Positions 32,810-44,069 of a stretch of DNA of 64,000 bases are shown one piece after another; the stretch's first letter is position 1; each line of letters begins with the position of its first letter. The stretch covers positions 806,001 to 870,000 of the forward strand of contig VJWM01000103.1 of the NCBI GenBank assembly GCA_010909165.1, given 5' to 3'. The notes below the pieces were generated by a model. That model had not been told where the DNA came from and did no database searches. It saw only the letters and a program-made list of their open reading frames with translations. Source of the stretch: Anthoceros angustus. Its lineage: Eukaryota > Streptophyta > Anthocerotopsida > Anthocerotales > Anthocerotaceae. Made by a program: the position numbers and the translations under genes.

Positions 32810-35800
32810 TTGAGGATGCCTTCTATGATCTTCCAAAACGCATCCAAGATAAAGATGCCACGGAATCTTTGGTCTCTTAGAACTCTTAAACCTTGTTGTG
32901 AACGATGTGAATTTTGTTCGGTCATCAATTCATCGAACCGTATGCCAAGTGGACAATTCAGTTTTCGATTTGAATAAATGCAGTTTGAAAATCCACTTGA
33001 GCTGGCGAGCAACATGTGATCAGCAAACTATGGCTTCTCGAGCAAGCCCAAAAATATTGAACTCACCAAATCTTATGAAAAGTAAAGCGAGACATAAGTG
33101 ATAGGTAAAAAATGTCCAACGATATTTTTCATCTCATTTCCTCGGAACTCTAGGCAATTTATGGTGGTGGATTCTCGATTCAATGCGTCCGGATGGAGAA
33201 ACCAAAGCGATTCAATCAAATACAGCCAATCTAATTGATACAACCAATCATTACTTGCTACGTCGGTGCATTGTTATGACTTGGCACAGGCTGGCGAACT
33301 TCGCCGACCTCGCTCTCGGTGGCGGTACATAAGAGTCCTAAGGACCCCTACGGATGCAATTTGCCCACGGTACTCGTTTAGTTTCATAGTTCGATTACAT
33401 GAACCGTGTACCAACTAGGTATTCAATTTCGATATTGAATTGAAGGAGCTCGTATTGAAGAAGCGAACAGATAACTAACCATGATCCACAGACGGTGATC
33501 GAATCGGATAGAAATTACCCCAAATCACTCATTTGAGACCCGACTACGGTCTTCATCTTTTTGCATGTATTCCATTGTATGGAAGGCCAAATCTCATCTC
33601 TTTTTGTTTGCTAGTAGGGTTTCGTGCCCAACATCTCGACAAGTAAGCAAATTGTCAATTTGTTTGAACACATTGGTGCTAAAGATGGAGGCTCATACCT
33701 TCAAGGTGATGGAACCATAAACTAAATTGTTGATATGTTGTTTTGCAAACTTGTGAAGTTATCTTGCTAATATGTATTTATAAGCTTTTTGGCTATCGGA
33801 TCTAGAGGCCATTTGGCTATGTTGGGCTAGGATTTGAAAGGAGGAAGATATTGAATGGTGATGACGGTGATGAGGTTCTAGGTTTAGGCAAGAATCTCTT
33901 CACATGTGTGAATTAGTTGCACAACATGGTGGTAGCAAGTATATATCCCTTCATCGAGATTCGAGGTTGGTGGGTAAAAGAAAGAAGCAACGCATGGTTT
34001 TGCGCTTTTGATGAGCAAGTATGCAGTCGGATGCTTCAAGATAGAAGATATTGATGAGGATGATTCCTACTACTACCTCAAGGGTGGTTCAACAGGGTAA
34101 TGGCGAAATAATTACTTTTTGAAAAATGAGGTCCAACATAAATATTTATGTTTTTCAAAATTTTGACATTAATGAATTTTTTTATCAAATTTCAACATTT
34201 AGTAGAATACATATGTATCGTATAGAACTAATAAATATATCTAGACCTCCCTTAAACAGGCCCTAATTTTCCACACAAACCCTAGTTTCCTTGTTTGGCA
34301 TCTTAAACTCGTAAATTCTTACACATTGGGTATTTAAAGTATAATAATTTCTGGACTTTTACTTTTACTAATTTTAATTAATTAATGCTGAATCACACTT
34401 GGTGTGGTAGGTTCTTTCATGTGGTTGGCGATTGCGGCCATTCGAGCCGCAATAGGAGATAACTTTGAGCCTTGGTTTCTAGGGTTCAAGGAGCTCGCGA
34501 GCCCTGCAGACCACCCACCGTGAGGCCGCCCACCATGAGCTCGCCCACCATTAACGTATGAGCGAAATTTTTACAAGATGAAGGTGTTCAAAATGTAACG
34601 TATACACTATAAAATTATTTTAACCTCATAGTTCGCCGAACCGATTCAAACCGAACGAAACTCTAATCATTACTTGCTTATGTCGAGTCATCGCCACGTT
34701 GAGTCCTGTCTAGGTATTGGTTCGATTCAATTATGTGCTAGCGTAGGTTAGATCTGAATTGAAGCGAGTGAATGGCCTTTACAAGCGCCAATCCGTAGGG
34801 GTCTTAAGTAGTTACAACATGATAACGACCAAGACAAAGTGTTTTAATGTGGAAATGGGAGCCTTGCGAGCGTCCTAAAAGGTCCACATTTCAACCCATG
34901 GATGGGCAATTTTGGTGTGCTACATGTACATAGGCGGTTGGACCATTTTATTTTTGATTTTTAGATGCAAATTATATTCTTCAACACGTCAAGAAATTTT
35001 CCAGACCTAGGTATTGCCATGCACTCGTAATTTTCATAATAATATGAAGAAAAATATTGCCCTGCAAACTTGTACACTTATTATTCTATTCGTTAATTAT
35101 CCGAAAATCGGTTCATCCATGTGGGGTACTGCATACCTCTTTGTTTGGATTTAGCAGGTCGAAATTAGGCATTTTCAAGGTTGCTTTATTATCATTATCA
35201 AAGGGTGATCTCGTGCAGATCTGTCTTGTAGTTATCAAAACCATGATTTCTTTGAACCAATTCAATTCTATTTGTCAAAGTTGACCCTATGTAGTTGGAC
35301 GGGCGGTTTGATTTCCTATTTGTCTAACTACGATTTATCTTGGTTTTGCACAAGGCTAGGTACCCTAATGTTGTCTATATGTTTTATTCATGTGAGGAAG
35401 AGACCCAAATCATGTTTACAACTAGGTCATAGAAATCTAGGCGTTCATAGTTGGTAACCAACCTTGGTCAACTTCAAAGAAAAATATTACCCACTTCTAC
35501 AAGCCATTTTGGAGTGAATGATGCATATATTTGTATAATGTGCTTGCACTTGTTATTTGTTAAATTTATGATACATTTACCAATCAATTTAAAAAGTCAA
35601 TTTGACTTTTTAAAATTACATATTGATCTTGAGCGATAATGTATCTTCATTTGGGAAAAATTGGACATCCTTGAGCGACAATGTGTCAACTAAATTAGGT
35701 CAAGGAAGAATTGGACATCCTTAAACAACAATGTCTATTTAGGTCAAGGAAGAATTGAGCATCCTTGGACCATGATATATCTATATTAGGTCGAGAAAGA

Positions 35801-36781
35801 ATTGACCGTCCTTGGACCATGGTGTATTTAGCTAAATTAGGTCAAAGAAGAATATGTCATGATTCCTTGGACCATGGTATATATATCTTCATGTTTGGGT
35901 CCTATATATAGAAGGTGAACACTAGCCTTTATCAATTCATTGTTTCATTAGCTTGTTATCATATTACTTAAAAGGTAATAGGCTCCTCTATATAAAAGGT
36001 GAGCAGCTTGTATTAGTTGAAGTAAGTTGTCATACTCCTTCCAGCTTGAAAGCGATAAATTTTGAATTTGATAATATTGCTTTATTAGGTTAAATCGTTG
36101 AATTACTTCTAGAGTGTGAGCTGAAAACAATAGTTGCACGGTAGCAAAATGCAGATCATCGTGAGGTTTTCAAACATGAAATTCACCTTTCGAGGTGGAG
36201 GGTAACAAGCCCACTTATTATATGAAGATAAAGCTCCAAAAGCACCACGAAGTTCTCCACAACTTTCCTCCTCACAAGCAAAGAGTGTTTACGATGGAAA
36301 AGAATTACAAGATCAAGTTGCTCTTGTTGACTATTGCATCCAAGAGAACTCTCATCATATTGACCGTTCAAAGTGACCCCCATGTAATACGTTCAAGAAG
36401 GTGGATATGGATTTTCAAAGCATAAGCTTAGAACATGAAATGTTGGAACAATCGTCCAAGAAGAAGAGTAGAATTAGATAGCTAGTTTGCGATTCCGGGT
36501 TGGACCTCAATTGAGCCCAACCTATCATAGCTCAATGTAGTATAGTGAAATGTAGTAGTAATACATTGACTTGTTATAAAGCACACTTGTTCTACATAAG
36601 TGTATTATTATGCTCATGTCTTGCAACGAAGATATTAATGTCCCACAGTCTGAGAAACAAACTCATGTAGAATTCCCAAAGCGAAAGTATAATCTCAGCA
36701 TTGACTGGTATGAGCGAAAGGTTGGTGTGAAAACAAGACTGCACCCCAGAATCACAGCAAGAGCCCTAAAAACTCTAAAAC
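32810..36781. repeat. Array unit 5, internally deleted
   Basis: A 3972-bp unit. At about 36628 the sequence jumps from the part matching ~14920 of unit 1 to the part matching ~16105, losing the GC-rich repeat block and about 1.2 kb. It also carries a 31-bp segment (33441-33471) identical to a MAP65 exon and absent from the other units. Confidence 0.9.
36149..36481 (+). pseudogene. Ubiquitin-like frame, unit 5 (early frameshift)
   Basis: Begins MQIIVRFSNMKF, closest to true ubiquitin, then is shifted by an extra G in the glycine stretch near 36201. The downstream core is intact in another frame. Confidence 0.6.
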
Positions 36782-38220
36782 ACGTTTATACACGTGCTGG
36801 TCGTGAGAATGACCTTCGTTTAGGAAACCCCATAATTAAATCAAGTTTGAAATGAAATTGTGCTGCAGGTAAACAAGACCTAAACTCTTCAAAACAGCCA
36901 TTTTCAGTGTTGTGTAATATGGCTGACCTTTAATAGTAGGGCTAGGTGCGTCGGCCTTCCTCGTGTGAGATCTTCTGTTGCGCTAGATCCCATTCTGGAT
37001 AAAGATGAACCAACAAAATGATTGGACAGGTATGTTGAACCAAGTTGATAAAATCTTATACCTATTCAGTTCTAGTACCTAATAAGTCTGTATTTTGTAA
37101 CAAAAGATTACGCATATCTCACCTGATATTTTTTATACATGTTTAAAGAGAAAGTGACAAATGGAATGGAATGTCGTGCCCCACAGCACGAGGGAGGAGA
37201 TGGATTGATTGAGAGCATGGGTCTGGACAAGGGCCTGGGACGAGTCACATGGCAAGGAGCGATGGCGGGCCCCCGCAAAGCTTCCGCCCGCAGATATGTT
37301 TGTGCTTCAACAGACGGTGGGGCCGCAATTACATTTAGCATCATCCCTGTTAGCTGGCGCCGGGCGCCCCCATGGTACCCATGCTCCATCCCACATCGCA
37401 TAATTGCCTGCATCTTGGGCGCCGCCCTGGGTAGCCTGCCCGCTGTCCCCACCGGCTTTGCTGACCGTTCCCTACCCTGCCCGCCGACCGTTGTACTGTG
37501 TGCAGCGTCATCCGAATTTGAATTTCTCCCATTTTTAGTCGGAAAATATGCGCCGCGGTTCAAACACCGCATCGAATCACCGATTTAGTTATCGCGATTA
37601 AGAAAAACACCCACATGGCCCACCCCCACGCGCCGAACGCGCCAAACAAGCGACAGGCTTATGCGCGGCCACTGCGCCCTCTGTTCTCCTGGGGCGTTAT
37701 AGAGCTGCTGGAAAGATGGACGATGAATGCCATGCTTTCTCTTTCTCTCCTCCGCGCGCTCTCCCGGTCTTCCGAGCTCCGTTGCCGGCTTCGTGAAAGC
37801 TTGTCGTCCCATAGGCGGGCTTGCTGCCTAGACGGGATTGCGTTGCCGAGAGAAGAGGACGCGAGAGCAAGAGCTGGAGCAGGTGTGAGAGTTCAGAGGG
37901 CTGGGTAGTCGGGGGGCTTGCACCTGAGATTGGCAGCCACCTTGAGGCCCGCGACGCTGTCTGTCACACGTAGCTCGGGAGCTGGCCGCTTCGTCTCCTT
38001 TCTGTGCCCGGGCCGCTTGCTTTGCTCCATTTTCTGTGCGTTGTTTTTTGAATCTCTTCCTTTCCGCCAGCGAGGTGGTACCGGTCCCTCTCTCTTCGCC
38101 AACCCCGTCGGCTTCCCTGCTTTCCTTCTCCCCTGCCACCGCTGCTCCCCACGCTCCGCCTCGCCGCTGCTCTGCGCCTCGGCTGCAGGCCCGCAGGAAA
38201 CGCAGCTGGCTGCTGGTTCG
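36782..38220. other. Array right flank and MAP65 upstream region
   Basis: 36782-37130 is AT-rich unique sequence. From about 37140 the sequence is GC-rich. It has long overlapping open frames on both strands (for example 37139-37588 plus, 37108-37572 minus) that lack any recognisable domain and are probably a by-product of base composition. 37900-38220 likely holds the MAP65 promoter and 5' UTR. Confidence 0.45.
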
Positions 38221-41200
38221 ATGTCACCAGCCATGGCGCAGCCGCAGGTGGACACCACATGCGGCTCTTTGCTGCGGGAGCTGCAGGTGCGTGGGATGAG
38301 GTTGCGGGCTGCAGGCGCCGGTGTGCTGCTCTGCTCTGCTTTGCGGTTTCTAACGCTGTGGTGTGGGCGTGGTCCAGCTTATCTGGGACGAGGTAGGGGA
38401 GAACGACTCGGAGCGGGACAAGATGCTGCTGCAGCTGGAGCAGGAATGCTTGGAGGTGTACAGGAGGAAAGTTGACAATGCCTCTCACGCCCGGGCTCGC
38501 CTGCACCAGGCTCTCGCTGATGCGGAGTCGGAGCTGGCTGTGCTTTTCTCCGCGTTAGGGGACCGGCCTGGAGCTGCTGCAAGGGTGAGCCGTCTCTGAC
38601 ACCGGCCTCGGACTAGGCGCCGAGTTTTCTGTGCTTCCTAGGCGGCTTGTGGCTCGGGGCGGGGCGGGTTCTTGGGAGGAGGAGTGTAGGTGACGGTGTG
38701 TGGTGCGGCATTGCAGTGTTGTCTTCTTGCGGCGGCGGTCTCACGTTTCTCCGCTGTTTTTCACATTGTAGGCAGAGAAGCGGCCTGGCACATTGAAGGA
38801 GCAGCTTGCTGCTATCTCGCCGCAATTGGAGGAACTGCGGCAGAAGCGTGAAGAGCGGTACCGGCAGTTTTCGGATGTAAAGGCACAGATTCGAAAGATT
38901 CTTGGAGAGATAGCTGGCGCTGGTGCGGAGTCTGGATTGTTTCCCAATAGCGAGCCGGACTTGTCTCTCAGGAGGTTGGATGAGTATCATGCGCAGCTGC
39001 AGGCTTTGCAAAAGGAGAAGGTGAGCTTCAGGAGCAGGTTTCCTTGTGCGCGCAGGGCGTTGTGCGTCTACTTATTGGTTTGGGAACTTGTACCTTGCGC
39101 CTGAGCTCTGTTTGCTCACTTCCGCAGAGTGATCGGCTGCACAAGGTCCTGGAATACATCAACTCTGTACACGAACTATGTGCTGTGCTTGGGATGGACT
39201 TCTTTCAGACGGTGACGGAGATTCACCCCAGCTTAGACGAGTCCGCAGGTGGGCAATCTAAGAGTATCAGCAACGAGACTCTGGAAAGACTCGCCAGGGC
39301 TATTCATCAGTTGCAAAATGAGAAGAAGCAACGTATGCAGAAGGTGAAATTAATGGGTCTGACAGGGTGTCTACTTGCTGTGGGTGGCTAATGTTCCTCC
39401 TCTGACGTCGCTCCCTCTCATCCTTTCCAGCTTCAAGATTTAGGCGCAGCAATGATAGAGCTGTGGAACTTGATGGACACCCCTGCCGAAGAGCAACAGA
39501 TGTTCCAGCACGTGACGTGCAACATTGCTGCATCGGACTCGGAGATTCATGCACCTGGTGCTCTTTCGTTGGATGTCATTGAGCAGGTCTGACTCTCTTG
39601 TAGTATGCGTTATAACCGCGTCGTTCCAAAATATGTCTGTTCGTTTCCTGGCTTCGCTATGGCTGATCCTTTCTCGGTGGCATGGTTCTTCACGCCAGGC
39701 GGAAGTGGAGGTTGAGAGGCTAGATATATTGAAGTCAAGCAAGATGAAGGAGCTCGTATTGAAGAAGCGAACAGAGCTGGAAGAGATATGTAGAAGGGCC
39801 CACATGGAACCTGATTCAAGCACAGCTCCTGAGAAGACTAATGCCCTCATCGACTCTGGTATATTTTTGCCCACCATTGCATTAACTTCTCATCTTTCTT
39901 TAAAAAATGCATGTTCTGAGCAGTGTGTTTTGTATATGCCTGGTGAAGGTATGGTTGATGCCGCCCAGCTTCTCGGAAGCATAGAGGAGCAGATTGCGAA
40001 GGCAAAAGAGGAAGCATATGCCAGGAGGGAGATCATGGACAAGATGGAGAAATGGCTGCTGGCTTGTGAAGAAGAAAGCTGGCTAGAGGACTATAATAAG
40101 GTGAGCTTTGTAGCTTTCACGCAAAATTCAAGGCCACACGCTTTTGTGCCATACTGAACAGTGTCCTGCCACATTTCATCTTCCAGGATGAAAATCGATA
40201 TAACGCCAGCAAGGGTGCCCACATCAGTCTTAAACGGGCTGAGCGAGCTCGCGCTACACTCAGCAAGCTTCCTGGTACGTAGAGAGGTTTGGCTGCTGTA
40301 GTTGCGTCTGTCGTTTTGTTCCTGTGGTCCTCTTACCTGTGCACTTGGCTGGCCTTTTGTAGCTTTGGTGGAGTCCCTAACGTCAAGAACAAGAGCATGG
40401 GAGGATGAGCATGGTTCACCTTTTCTGTATGATGGAGTACGTTTCTTGATACCCACGGAATAACTCTTTCACTGGTGGTTCTTTCCGTGTCATTGACAGG
40501 TCAATGTGGGTGCATTGTAGGTCCCGTTGTTGTCTATGTTGGACGAGTACAATTTTCTGCGCCAGGAAAAGGAGGAAGAAAAGAGGCGGCTTCGGGTAAG
40601 TCTGGAAAACAGTATCCACTGCCAGGATGGAATCGGGCTAATGTTGAGAACTGGCTGATCCGGTCTTTCGTCCTCTTGCAGGACCAGAAACGTCTTCAGG
40701 AGCAATTCATGAACGAGCAAGAAACTTATTTTGGTTCTAGGCCTAGTCCTGGGAAGGCTATCAGTGTGAAGAAAGGTGGAGGGCTGCGGGCCAATGGAAG
40801 CACTCCAACCGCTGGAACTCCTGCAAACCGCCGTCTCACATTAAGTGGAGCCATCGGTCAACCAGGGACCCCAGATATGTTACTGCCTCGTGTTAATGGA
40901 GTAACTCCTTCTCGACTTGGCTCCGTGAATGGCAAAGACACCAAGAAGGAGCGACCTCGACCAGCTGCACCTCTCAATTATGTGGCGCTCTGCAAGGATG
41001 ACGCAGTCTCACTTGGATCAGCAGGTGGGTCTGACCCCACTTCCCCTCAAGCAGGATAACCTCCTTCGACCTCGACCAGAACTCTGGTATAATCTTCTTT
41101 GCATAGTACACAGCTTAACAAGCCCTGTTGCTGCAGAATGACTGTAGGGGACTGACTTTGAGGTACAGGTGCCGATAGCATAGCTTCTTAGAACTTTGTG

Positions 41201-41646
41201 CTTGTCTGCTTGCTTGTTTGTTCCCTTCCTAACTCTCCAAGCTTCTCGTTTGCCCTGCTGCCGCCTTCAGTTCTTGATCCTTGCACAGTGCTCGATATTT
41301 TGTAGGTGGATCTCGTTCGCCACAACTTGCTGGCTCACAAGTGCCTCAGAGAGAAGGTACTTCACTCGTGGTGCAGGCAGTGCGGCAGCCACTCTCCCCA
41401 GTGATTGGAAGTCCTGCCAGGTTGAATCCACAGCCATCAGAAGATGGTATAAATAGGTCGAAATTGGGAACCAGTCCTAGCAAGATGATGCCCAAGAAGA
41501 GTCCGGTTCCTGCAACGCCGACGAATCATCCTGACCCAGCAGTAGATGTAGAGAATGCGACTCCAGTGCAGTATGAGGAGTATTCTTTCGAAGAGCGAAG
41601 AGCAGCCTTGTTCTGGAGATCTAGCAACAGCGTGGTAGAGGGCTGA
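38221..41646 (+). CDS. MAP65: MAP65 / PRC1 / Ase1 microtubule-bundling protein
   Basis: Twelve exons: 38221-38286, 38378-38584, 38772-39020, 39128-39343, 39431-39586, 39699-39858, 39949-40100, 40187-40274, 40363-40436, 40521-40595, 40682-41024, 41306-41646. They sum to exactly 709 codons (708 aa). MAP65 proteins form antiparallel dimers that cross-link microtubules in the cortex and phragmoplast. The N-terminal ~390 residues are mostly charged helix ([19 protein letters not shown], then [20 protein letters not shown]), as in the family's dimerisation rod. Residues ~402-481 ([19 protein letters not shown], then EEEKRRLR) match the conserved microtubule-binding spectrin-like domain. The tail is Ser/Pro/Gly-rich, as in family members regulated there by phosphorylation. 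The first Met is used; a second lies at residue 5. The acceptor at 39948 (GAAG) is the weakest splice site. Confidence 0.93.
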
Positions 41647-42192
41647 CCAACCATCTCACCTCCGTTTTTGACCACTAACACCTTTCTCGGATTTGTGGAA
41701 GTAGCATGGTCTGAGAGCATTCTTGCTGTCCACAACGCCCTTGCAGAATTTGACCTGGATGCAATTTGCAGGTTGCTGCCAGTGCTGGTTAGCTGTGTTG
41801 GAGAGTAGTGCTGTACAGTTGCCAGTGTTGCCATTTAATCGGCTAACTTATCAGACCGCACTCTCCTAGAGTAGGATGATTGGTCGGGGCCTCGCTTCAC
41901 CAAGCACTTCATACCAGGAAGTAGTGCCTGCTCTCAGATTTGGCAGTCAACTTGTATGTAAATATATTACGTCTGTAATGCGTTCAGTCGTGAGGACTTG
42001 GGGCTCCAGGCTTCCTCGGCGATTTTCTTTTCATCTTCAGTTCTTGGCTGTGTACCTTTTGGTATGTGCGCAACGTGTGTTAACTGACACTTGGCATTTG
42101 CGTTAGCTACCCTTAGGTACGCGTCGCACGTCCTGTAGGCCTACGTCTCGAATTCACGAGTGCTAGGGCCGCTACGTTGCAGGGAAGGAGCG
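41647..42192. other. MAP65 3' region and Clot upstream region
   Basis: Presumed 3' UTR of MAP65 and promoter plus 5' UTR of the Clot gene, both on the plus strand. No other gene was seen. Confidence 0.5.
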
Positions 42193-42579
42193 ATGCCGGC
42201 AGCCGTAGTGGACGCGAGCGCGAATGACTTTAATAAGGTGCTGACTGTCGCCGAGGTGCAAGGCCCTGGTCCGCTGCTGCTGCTATTCCTGGGAGACAGG
42301 GATCCCTCAATCGGCCATAGCTGGTGCCCTGATTGCGTACGGGCAGAGCCGGTTATCTACAAGGTGCTGGATCAGAGCTCCAAGAATGTGACGCTGGTGC
42401 GGACATACGTGGGCGACCGGCTCTCGTGGCGCAACCCCAACAATCCTTGGAGGCAGGATCCTCGGTTCCGACTCAAGGGCGTCCCCACGCTCATTCGCTG
42501 GCATGACGGCCAGGTTGTTGGCCGCCTGGAAGACGATGAAGCTGACGTCGAGAAGAAAGTAGAAGGCTTGATCAAGTGA
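42193..42579 (+). CDS. Thioredoxin-like protein Clot (TXNDC17 family)
   Basis: Single-exon gene of 128 aa, the usual length for the family. These small cytosolic thioredoxin-fold proteins (DUF953/TXNDC17, Clot in plants) carry a WCPDC redox centre and reduce selected disulfides. Here W44-C45-P46-D47-C48 is complete. FLGDRDPSIGHSWCPDC, followed by RAEPVIYKVL, matches the family well. A cis-proline-type KGVPTLIRW segment follows at the expected place. Start: ATG 42193 gives MPAAVVDAS; the longer in-frame extension upstream lacks an ATG. Confidence 0.93.
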   Translation: MPAAVVDASANDFNKVLTVAEVQGPGPLLLLFLGDRDPSIGHSWCPDCVRAEPVIYKVLDQSSKNVTLVRTYVGDRLSWRNPNNPWRQDPRFRLKGVPTLIRWHDGQVVGRLEDDEADVEKKVEGLIK

Positions 42580-42943
42580 TGCTATCTTAGTTTTGCTTTT
42601 TGATTACGGAGTTGTCGTAGGGTTTTTTTGTAGTGGACTGCACTTGAATTTAAAGCGAGAGTTGCGTGCGGCTGACTGCAGAGGTTGAAACCTTGCGTGT
42701 CGGAGGGCACATCGTGCCTAACAGACATTGAACTTTTGTTACATACTTGCTACAAGCTTCCTAGAAATTACAATTCCACTGTTCGACATCAAGTGCGAAA
42801 GGTTTGGACCTCGATGCCCTCAAAGAAACCTAAGGCAGCTTCAAAAGGCTAGCTTTGCATCATCAACCGCCATCTCCGGGACCAAAGAGCAGCTCCAAGA
42901 CTAAATAGTGCAAAAAAAGTGAAGTTCCTGACACCCCCGAAAC
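42580..42943. other. Convergent 3' region between Clot and SF3b p14
   Basis: Unique sequence with the 3' ends of a plus-strand and a minus-strand gene. No further gene was seen. Confidence 0.5.
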
Positions 42944-43318
42944 TCACTTCTCCTTCGTTGAGACTCCATACTTTTCCTGCAGCTTGGTAATCTCTTCCTC
43001 CTTCTTCCTCTGGTCGATCTTCTTCGTCATCTTAGCCTGCTGGTAGTACAAAACTATCAAGTACCTGTTTGCAACATTGAAGCCGGACAGGTGATCAACT
43101 GCGTTCTTGGCATCATAGATGTCCTCATACACAACGAAAGCCGTGCCTCTGGTATCCTTGTTACAGCCTATCCGAATCTGTCGAATGGCTCCATACTTGC
43201 CGAAGATATCGTACATCTCCTCCGAAGAGATGTTGAAAGGCAAATTCCTCACATACAAAACTCTGTTCACTTCAGGAGGAAGCCGCGCGTTTCCCCTCCG
43301 AAGGCTGATGGCTGCCAT
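42944..43318 (-). CDS. SF3B6: Splicing factor 3B subunit 6 (SF3b p14)
   Basis: Intronless gene of 124 aa, the normal length. p14 is the U2 snRNP SF3b subunit that sits by the branch-point adenosine and binds SF3B1. The single RRM is complete: RNP2 VLYVRNLPF, then RNP1 GTAFVVYED. The C-terminal helix ([20 protein letters not shown], ending KYGVSTKEK) is characteristic of p14. The start chosen is [20 protein letters not shown]. An in-frame upstream extension to 43429 ([20 protein letters not shown]) is Gly/Ala-rich and not typical of the family. Confidence 0.95.
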   Translation of the reverse strand: MAAISLRRGNARLPPEVNRVLYVRNLPFNISSEEMYDIFGKYGAIRQIRIGCNKDTRGTAFVVYEDIYDAKNAVDHLSGFNVANRYLIVLYYQQAKMTKKIDQRKKEEEITKLQEKYGVSTKEK

Positions 43319-43489
43319 TGCTGCAGCCAAACCCGCACCTGCCTCTGCCGCTCCCCTGTAGCTGTCTGTATCCTTGCAAGTCCGCTCGCTGGCCCTCCCG
43401 CTGGCGTCCTTCCTCCCGTTCCCCGGCAAACGTTGCCCCGAGCCCTAAAATCGCACTCCCGAGTGATCAAAACCCTTTGAAGGTAGGTG

Positions 43490-43865
43490 GTATTACAGTA
43501 CCGCGAAGCTTGATTCGACGTTAATTAATTAAAGTTAAGAAAAGTTGAAAATCCTGAAATTATTATATTTAAAACGTCCAATGTGTAAACATTTACAAGA
43601 TGTCGAAAACAAGGAAATTAGGGTTTGTGTGGAAAATTAGGGCCTGTTTAGGGGAGGTCTATACATATGTATTAATTCTATATAAATACCTATGTATTCT
43701 AATGAATATTAAAATATGATAGAATTATTTTTCATAAATATTGAAATTTTGGAAAATATAAATATTCATGTTGAACTTTAATTATTTTTCAAAAAATAAT
43801 TATTTTGGCATTACCCTATTGAACTACCCCTTGAGGTATGGTATGTCGAAACTCTAGGATTATTG
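43490..43865 (-). repeat. Diverged inverted fragment of the 5.2-kb array unit
   Basis: Read on the minus strand, this segment aligns with unit 3 from about 23590 to 23930. Shared words include GAGGTCT-side CCTCCCCTAAACAGGCCC, TTTTCCACACAAACCCTA, TTTCCTTGTTTTCG and the TTAATTAATT region. It is clearly more diverged than the array copies are from one another. It lies upstream of the SF3b p14 gene, about 6.7 kb from the array end. Confidence 0.85.
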
Positions 43866-44069
43866 GTATGTAAAACACATTAAATACCTATTACATAGAA
43901 AAGTATTAAATATATTGTTATTATGATAGAAAGTAATAAAAAAGAGATAAAATTAAATCTTTGGAGGGATGCTTTCTTTAATGGATAAAAATAATTTTCT
44001 GGTTATAATATACAGTTAAAGAAGGATATCATGGACGAAAGAGAACAATTCAAACTTGCAGTTTTATAA

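Larger units (their letters stand above)
11105..36781. repeat. Head-to-tail array of five ~5.2-kb units
   Basis: Five copies of the same unit lie in direct orientation. Using one shared boundary, the copies run 11105-16256, 16257-22346, 22347-27627, 27628-32809 and 32810-36781 (5152, 6090, 5281, 5182 and 3972 bp). Copy 2 is longer because a ~435-bp segment is triplicated. Copy 5 is shorter because of an internal ~1.2-kb deletion. The array begins and ends at nearly the same position of the unit, so it holds a whole number of units. Each unit contains, in order, a short conserved frame, a degenerate minisatellite, two TATA modules, a ubiquitin-like frame and a GC-rich repeat block. I see no reverse transcriptase, transposase or terminal repeats. 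It could be an amplified gene segment or a tandem insertion of an unknown element. Confidence 0.95.

Noticed and set aside
11105-36781. The array as ribosomal DNA, a histone cluster or an integrated virus
   Set aside because: No rRNA or histone sequence and no reverse transcriptase, capsid or replication protein was found in any unit.
11105-36781. The array unit as a Helitron or Mutator element
   Set aside because: No Rep/helicase or MURA-like coding, no long terminal inverted repeats and no convincing Helitron ends at the unit boundary. A non-autonomous origin cannot be fully excluded.
37893-38506. Minus-strand frames of 120-180 codons over the MAP65 5' UTR and first exons
   Set aside because: GC-rich shadows of the MAP65 leader and exon sequence with no domain.
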